From: Microcaldota archaeon
GTDB lineage: Archaea; Micrarchaeota; Micrarchaeia; Norongarragalinales; CAINOH01
Assembly (NCBI GenBank): GCA_027371655.1
Contig: DAHXMR010000230.1
Coordinates: forward strand, 1 to 8,400
Direction: 5' to 3'
DNA length: 8,400 nucleotides
Within the stretch, counting starts at the first letter, position 1; the number at the start of each line of letters is the position of its first letter. Both the position numbers and the translations under genes were made by a program. Below, piece after piece: positions 5,901-8,400 of this stretch. The notes under the pieces are model-generated. The model saw only the letters and a program-made list of their open reading frames with translations. It had not been told where the DNA came from and made no database searches.

Positions 5901-7877
5901 GCAGATGGAAACGGCTTCTGGCCGTTCTTCGCAAACGCGAACAACTTCGGGTTTTGGAGCCGGCAACCTGGAACATGGGCGGACCACTGGACCTCGCTGC
6001 AGGGCAGCATCGGCGCCTACGCCACAAACACGTACAACAATTACCGCATCACGAGAACGGGGGCAAACTTGTCGTTCTACAAGGACAACGCGCAAATAGG
6101 CTCCACTCAAATCCTCCCCCAAATCGGCCCAACCGCATACCTTGTCGGGCCGCGCTATTGGAACGAGCCCGCCCCCGACTCTGGAAACGTATACTACGAC
6201 AACTTCAAAATCCGCAAGTACAATCCCCACGAGCCGGCGGTATCCCTCAATGGCGCGGAACAGTACTACTTCGACCAAGCGTATTTGCCCGCGGGCTATT
6301 CGGTTAACGTTTCATTCGACCACAAAAGCCGGGTGGACGCGGGCAAATCCCTCGCCGACGGCCTTGACGTGCGCGTGGTATACGACAACGGGGCAACGGC
6401 AACCGAAATAGACCGCGTGAACGAAACCGCGTTCAACACCGCAAGCCCCCAGACGCAGTTGTGGTTCGCACTTCAAGCGCCAATCTCGCCCGCAGCAAGC
6501 GATGCCAACTACTGGCTTTACTACGGAAAAACCACTGCAATCAACCCCCCGCAAAATGGGAGCAGGGTTTACGCGTTCTACGACGATTTTTCAGGAAGCA
6601 GCCTGGACCCCAAGTGGACCATTGATTCCGGCTCCGCGGGGTTGAGCGTTGCAAGCGGAATGCTTTCGCTTTCAAAAACCACTGCCACCGGCGCAGGCGC
6701 GTGGGCGAAGTTCAACGCAAACGGATGGCCGTATTTGGTTGAAAAGAAAAGCAGGGTAACGCAGGCAAGCGGGAACGGAATGCGCGACAGGTTCTACGTT
6801 ACAAACCAGCAGGCTTCCGTGGGCGGCGAGTCGTCAATAAGCTTTTACGGGCCATATTACTTCGACTACGGGCTTTTCCAGGGCGGTTCGTCGATTAATC
6901 CATTTTGGGGCACGCTGCAGAGCCCGACCGAGTCCTTGAGCACTTGGTACACCGGCAAATTTTACGGGAACGCAACCGACCTGCGGTGGGACGAGCCGTC
7001 ATCCCCCGCCGCGTCCAATTCGCGCAAGGAAAACGCCCTGGCGCTGGATACGATTTCGCTTGCGCTCACAAGCTGGGCTACGCCCGCAACGTACGCGGTG
7101 GACTACGACTACGTGAAAGTGCGCGATTATATTCCGTCGGAACCAACCGGCGCGGTCGGAACGGAAGAATTGCAGTGCTCGGGGGACTTGGCCCCCTGCG
7201 CTGGGGGAACCGGCGTGTGCTGCGGCGGCGCCTGCCAAACAACCCCGCCCTCGTGCACGGGATGCAAAACAACGCCGTACACCTGCGCAGGCGGCGTGCT
7301 TGCATGCGGTTTCCAGCCAACAACCTACGCCGACGCTTGCGGAACGGTGCCCTGCCCCATCGGGCAAACCGGAAGCCCGTGCCAAATCATGTGCGACGGC
7401 GCGGGTTCCTGCGGGACGTGCACCCCTGACTGCGGCGTTCCAAGCTTGCAAAACTGCAGCCTGCAGGTAACCGCGTTCAGCCCCTCTGCGTGGTCGTCGT
7501 ACGCGCCCAACCAGACGATTGCCGTCAATTATTCCCTGCTCAACTCGACAAGCGGCCGCACCCTGCAGGCAAGCTCCACGTCAATAACGCTTGCAAACGG
7601 CACGGCGATAACCGCGCCGGCGCTGGCATACGACGCAGCGAACAAAATCTATTACGCGAAAATTTCCCCGGTGTCGGCAACCGGCACTCCTTCCGAAAAC
7701 ATCACGATTTCCGCAAGCGCGGGCGGCTGCGCCGACGCAACCAAAACAATCGCATACTCGGTAATCGGCCCGGCAAAGCCCGCTATGACCGCGCCCGACT
7801 TCGAACCGGTTTTGCTGCCCGCGCTTGGCCTGCTTGCGCTTTTCGCCATGCGGCGCAAGAAGGCTGGGGCGGCTTAA
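2994..7877 (+). CDS. Giant secreted, membrane-anchored DUF2341/LamG repeat surface protein
   Basis: This 1627-residue protein is probably exported and anchored on the cell surface, where its ConA-like folds may bind glycans or other cells. Order: signal peptide (1-26, hydrophobic core 8-22); three WW-x-SY mini-repeats (26-92); DUF2341-like copy 1 split around a LamG-like domain that itself contains a CBM-like module (77-541); DUF2341-like copy 2 split around LamG 2 (567-878); DFSG-type ConA-like domain A (885-1077); uninterrupted DUF2341-like copy 3 (1091-1180); DFSG domain B (1192-1384); a segment with 17 cysteines (1395-1488); an Ig/CARDB-like beta domain (1489-1591); then PDFEP, a short hydrophobic stretch and RRKK (1601-1623). 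LamG signatures include NAWHHVAATRSGN and GGLDEAKIYSRALSP in domain 1 and NGTIDEVRIYNRALS in domain 2. About twenty N-x-S/T sequons suggest glycosylation outside the cell. The ATG at 2994 fits the signal peptide and has GTGGGG five bases upstream. No enzyme motif is seen. The surface role is well supported; the ligand is unknown. Confidence 0.9.
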   Translation: MALGNRVFFPAFLALVLSAALFAEAAWWDPSYQYRRQITITDNRPAVPPSDPPWWNTSYAFRQRLNVQSTTSAPNPAWWNSSYMYRQQIGVNNPGGSPLAAGYSANISLNTAKYALEGTASLDFSDIRILYNSSGTWTEIDRINAGQSDLLGSWHFNETDGNIAADESGSGNVLDTSGINRLSNPGFELPLTTGWGTIVGSAVAGTSATVDSTTQEAGLQSMKLIFASGTVAYGRGQSVNVVPGAQYALSGWLKNSLTSSGKYLQCDVYGTGIDSAGIQLFQNADWTFASETVTIPAGTTSVAVRCFADGNPTGTVWVDALRFVPAGSGKIGNGLSFDGNTYANAGNLGAVSDWSVEFWMNTTDVSNYRNPFDANFATTGNNQGPRFEQYAGGSMNVIVGTGISTYDGVTVANSLTPNAWHHVAATRSGNTLTAYFDGVQTATKTVTVWPASFGNVTLGIGYSASTERWFKGGLDEAKIYSRALSPAEVQAHYLAGLRGQSIYRGMALNNTKIWFNTRAAIAAGATDSNYWLYFGAGNPQAQKTAASISAPVSPEPKPSLSGGQQAYSDYADLYGYSVSAPINTTKLILEGKANASFSDVRLLYNSSGTWTELDRVNDGQDELIGSWHFDEGSGTSTQDESGNDNVLALMGGASFAPGGVVGNALQLDGTNGKYATLATPSGNIPAGSGPLTITAWIKPTGTMTGGNYDGVVSWGARGSCEGALLLGITDAGKPSMANWCNDFISTTLPAAALNQWSFIALTMNGQSVTLYINGQSQSGTLAAVPNIQYGPLGIGCTDCPGRNFNGTIDEVRIYNRALSATELQAQYQAGLRGQPVYKGMGLDDTKIWFKTSAGTSIPAGGSDPNYWLYYGAANPQAPMADANNVYPFWDDFSGATPDPSKWAGPSAGSAGNSVTVSGGALNFVAASASPKKTIQTKNGFAGNIAVEFAAKAATPPNAYLGFGLMDSDQADGNGFWPFFANANNFGFWSRQPGTWADHWTSLQGSIGAYATNTYNNYRITRTGANLSFYKDNAQIGSTQILPQIGPTAYLVGPRYWNEPAPDSGNVYYDNFKIRKYNPHEPAVSLNGAEQYYFDQAYLPAGYSVNVSFDHKSRVDAGKSLADGLDVRVVYDNGATATEIDRVNETAFNTASPQTQLWFALQAPISPAASDANYWLYYGKTTAINPPQNGSRVYAFYDDFSGSSLDPKWTIDSGSAGLSVASGMLSLSKTTATGAGAWAKFNANGWPYLVEKKSRVTQASGNGMRDRFYVTNQQASVGGESSISFYGPYYFDYGLFQGGSSINPFWGTLQSPTESLSTWYTGKFYGNATDLRWDEPSSPAASNSRKENALALDTISLALTSWATPATYAVDYDYVKVRDYIPSEPTGAVGTEELQCSGDLAPCAGGTGVCCGGACQTTPPSCTGCKTTPYTCAGGVLACGFQPTTYADACGTVPCPIGQTGSPCQIMCDGAGSCGTCTPDCGVPSLQNCSLQVTAFSPSAWSSYAPNQTIAVNYSLLNSTSGRTLQASSTSITLANGTAITAPALAYDAANKIYYAKISPVSATGTPSENITISASAGGCADATKTIAYSVIGPAKPAMTAPDFEPVLLPALGLLALFAMRRKKAGAA
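3069..3269 (+). repeat. Three tandem WW-x-SY-x-YRQ mini-repeats at the mature N-terminus
   Basis: Residues 26-41 (AWWDPSYQYRRQITIT), 53-68 (PWWNTSYAFRQRLNVQ) and 77-92 (AWWNSSYMYRQQIGVN) are three copies of the motif that normally opens a DUF2341 domain, spaced 27 and 24 residues apart. Only the third continues into a full domain. Copies 2 and 3 share stretches of identical DNA (CGTGGTGGAAC, CGTCCTA), which points to a recent tandem duplication of the domain's first strand. Confidence 0.8.
3222..5627 (+). repeat. Two large DUF2341-LamG nested repeats within the giant gene
   Basis: Copy 1 (residues 77-541) and copy 2 (567-878) align over GTWTE-x-DR-x-N, GSWHF-x-E, DESG-x-x-NVL, a LamG body, then LRGQ-x-Y-x-GM, DDTKIWF or NNTKIWF, and NYWLY-x-G. 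The DNA also matches: ACACGAAGATTTGGTTCAA is identical at 4522-4540 and 5524-5542, and GGCCTGCGCGGGCAG at 4479-4493 and 5481-5495, both exactly 1002 bp apart. The aligned register shifts from 473 to 330 residues between N172 and G332, locating a net 143-residue insertion in copy 1. Copy 3 (1091-1180) is the short, uninterrupted form. Confidence 0.8.
3516..3977 (+). other. CBM-like module inserted in the first LamG domain
   Basis: Residues about 175-328 interrupt LamG 1 and are absent from LamG 2. They begin RLSNPGFELPLTTGWG and continue with GLQSMKLIF, a V-x-PGAQYALSGWLK strand pair and a final GTVWVDALRF. This is the usual layout of a carbohydrate-binding module of the CBM4/9 or related jelly-roll type. 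The fold is inferred from motif order; sugar binding is not demonstrated by any residue I can identify. Confidence 0.6.
5646..7145 (+). repeat. Two DFSG-type ConA-like domains flanking the third DUF2341-like copy
   Basis: Residues 885-1077 start VYPFWDDFSGATPDPSKW and end YYDNFKIRKYNPHEP; residues 1192-1384 start VYAFYDDFSGSSLDPKW and end VDYDYVKVRDYIPSEP. Both are 193 residues and end in the same YD-x-x-K-x-R-x-Y strand followed by EP. Each directly follows a DUF2341-like ending (NYWLYYG). TACTGGCTTTACTACGGA is identical at 5589-5606 and 6510-6527, at the end of the DUF2341-like copy preceding each domain. They are probably beta-sandwich ligand-binding domains. Confidence 0.7.
7176..7457 (+). 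other. Cysteine-rich segment of the giant surface protein
   Basis: Residues 1395-1488 hold 17 cysteines in 94 residues, with patterns such as CC-x-x-x-C, C-x-x-C and C-x-x-C-x-x-x-C, and many G, T and P. The preceding thousand residues have few cysteines. The segment probably forms a disulfide-stapled rigid stalk or hinge between the binding domains and the anchor. It has no pattern I can tie to a named metal-binding fold. Confidence 0.7.
7791..7874 (+). other. C-terminal tripartite anchor/sorting signal (PDFEP-hydrophobic-RRKK)
   Basis: Residues 1600-1627 contain the motif PDFEP, a hydrophobic run of about 15 residues (VLLPALGLLALFAM) and basic RRKK, then GAA. The motif-helix-basic layout resembles archaeosortase substrates of the PGF- and PEF-CTERM kind. 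The hydrophobic part is short for a normal membrane helix. It could equally be a plain C-terminal anchor. No archaeosortase gene lies in this window. Confidence 0.5.
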
Positions 7878-7914
7878 AAAAAGCAAGCTGTGTAATTTCT
7901 GTTGCACGCTCCGC

Positions 7915-7952
7915 GGCACGGTTCGTGACTTGTGTCACAAAACGTGCCTTTT
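7915..7952 (+). terminator. Possible terminator hairpin after the giant surface gene
   Basis: GGCACG (7915-7920) pairs with CGTGCC (7943-7948), and inside it GTGAC (7925-7929) pairs with GTCAC (7934-7938) around a TTGT loop. Four T's follow (7949-7952). It lies 38 bases after the stop codon at 7875-7877, a suitable place for 3'-end formation. Archaeal termination relies mainly on T-tracts and this tract is short. The hairpin also competes with the longer pairing at 7917-7973. Confidence 0.35.
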
Positions 7953-7973
7953 GCATGCAAGTCACGGACCGTG
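7917..7973 (+). repeat. 16-bp inverted repeat with 25-base loop
   Basis: CACGGTTCGTGACTTG (7917-7932) is complementary to CAAGTCACGGACCGTG (7958-7973) except for one position, which is a U-G wobble (7923 with 7967) in plus-strand RNA and would be A-C on the other strand. The loop end includes the palindrome TTGCATGCAA (7951-7960). The length makes chance very unlikely. It could be a transcript-end structure, part of a leader for the next gene, or a small palindromic element. Confidence 0.7.
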
Positions 7974-7980
7974 GGGCTAA

Positions 7981-8052
7981 CGCCCGAAGGCCTCTGGCGA
8001 TTGCAAATGAAAAACGATAAACCGCGGTACTTTGGACAGACGCCTTCGGGTG
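7981..8052 (+). repeat. Long-range stem CCCGAAGGC/GCCTTCGGG
   Basis: CCCGAAGGC (7983-7991) is exactly complementary to GCCTTCGGG (8042-8050). A G-U pair and a C-G pair extend it to 7981 and 8052, making an 11-bp helix that encloses 50 bases. It shares bases 8047-8052 with the next stem, so the two cannot form together. Confidence 0.45.
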
Positions 8053-8094
8053 CGCGCATTCATCCGCCCGAAACGAAAGCATCCCGCGCACCCG
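8047..8094 (+). promoter_or_regulatory. 10-bp GC-rich leader hairpin just upstream of the beta-helix gene
   Basis: CGGGTGCGCG (8047-8056) pairs perfectly with CGCGCACCCG (8085-8094) around a 28-base loop. It ends 11 bases before the ATG at 8106, so if it forms in mRNA it would occupy the ribosome landing area. A weak TATA-like word (ACGATAAA near 8014-8021) would place a transcript start close to its 5' side. A control role is inference. Confidence 0.45.
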
Positions 8095-8105
8095 CGAAGC
8101 GTGAA

Positions 8106-8400
8106 ATGAAAAACGCCCCCCGCACACTGGCCATTCTTGCGGCACTGCTATGCTTGGGCGGGCTTGCAAGCGCGGCTCCTTGCGTTGGCACAAGCTTGTC
8201 GGCGTGCTGTGATCTGGTTGCCGGCAACACGTATGTTTTGACGGCGGACATCACGGGCACGGCGGCAACTTGCATGGTTGCGGCGAATAACACTGTTTTG
8301 GACTGCCAAGGCCACACGATTAGCGGAATAAATACGGCGAATTCGTACGGGTTTTATGCGAACAACGTGCAGAACACGACGATGACCAACTGCAGGATTA
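8106..8400 (+). CDS. Secreted beta-helix (NosD/CASH-type) surface protein, N-terminal part only
   Basis: The gene starts at 8106 and runs off the right edge; 98 residues are visible. Residues 1-23 (MKNAPRTLAILAALLCLGGL then ASA) form a clear signal peptide with cleavage likely after A23. The mature part has CVGTSLSACC, then NTYVLTADITG, NNTVLDCQGHTISG, YGFYANNVQNTTMTNC. These match the rung pattern of right-handed parallel beta-helix proteins of the NosD/CASH group, with the familiar DCQGH-x-ISG rung. Such archaeal proteins are extracellular and often repetitive or adhesive; some bind carbohydrate or metal, but nothing here identifies a ligand. The ATG at 8106 is chosen because it places the signal peptide at the N-terminus. 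An in-frame ATG at 8007 would add 33 hydrophilic residues and is less likely. It follows the giant surface gene by 228 bp on the same strand. Confidence 0.85.
   Translation, partial: MKNAPRTLAILAALLCLGGLASAAPCVGTSLSACCDLVAGNTYVLTADITGTAATCMVAANNTVLDCQGHTISGINTANSYGFYANNVQNTTMTNCRI

Noticed and set aside
7917..7973. Insertion-sequence or MITE ends
   Set aside because: The 16-bp inverted repeat lacks flanking target-site duplications, there is no second copy in the window, and its wobble pair favours an RNA role.
7490..8020. 176-residue plus-strand frame overlapping the end of the giant gene
   Set aside because: It is in a different frame from the confirmed Ig-like domain and anchor, is basic and shapeless, and ends inside the intergenic stems.

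Overview
The window looks like a stretch of archaeal chromosome, probably from a small-genome DPANN-type lineage such as Diapherotrites, Micrarchaeota or a relative. That placement is inferred from gene content, not measured. The clues are an archaeal-type YchF-like GTPase with a canonical NKID motif and a C-terminal TGS domain, a giant secreted DUF2341/LamG protein ending in a short membrane anchor, and the start of a secreted beta-helix protein. The DNA is moderately GC-rich, genes are tightly packed, and no mobile element, rRNA, tRNA or CRISPR array is visible.

The left third (1-2794) is housekeeping-like. A small cysteine/histidine-containing protein runs in from the left edge on the plus strand and ends at 458. 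It converges on a two-gene minus-strand unit that reads from the right: the GTPase (2794-1616), then 50 bp later a compact DEAD-box RNA helicase (1565-495). Both types of protein act on RNA or ribosomes, so co-transcription is plausible.

The right two thirds (2795-8400) are given over to the cell surface. A 199-bp divergent intergenic region holds two adjacent stem-loops, one capped by a GAAA tetraloop, plus a ten-codon mini-ORF. It leads into a single 1627-residue secreted protein (2994-7877). That protein is built from repeats: three WW-x-SY mini-repeats, three DUF2341-like modules, two LamG-like domains and two DFSG-type ConA-like domains. It ends in a cysteine-rich segment, an Ig-like domain and a C-terminal anchor. 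A 228-bp intergenic region with several long, partly mutually exclusive inverted repeats follows. A second secreted protein, a NosD/CASH-type beta-helix, then starts at 8106 and runs off the right edge.

The most noteworthy points are two. (1) The giant protein shows three levels of domain nesting: a CBM-like module inserted in a LamG domain, itself inserted in a DUF2341 domain. Its own second and third copies show the less interrupted and uninterrupted states. (2) Both surface-protein genes are preceded by strongly folded leader regions whose G-U wobbles fit plus-strand RNA, suggesting RNA-level control of surface-protein expression. No defence system or metabolic cluster is seen.
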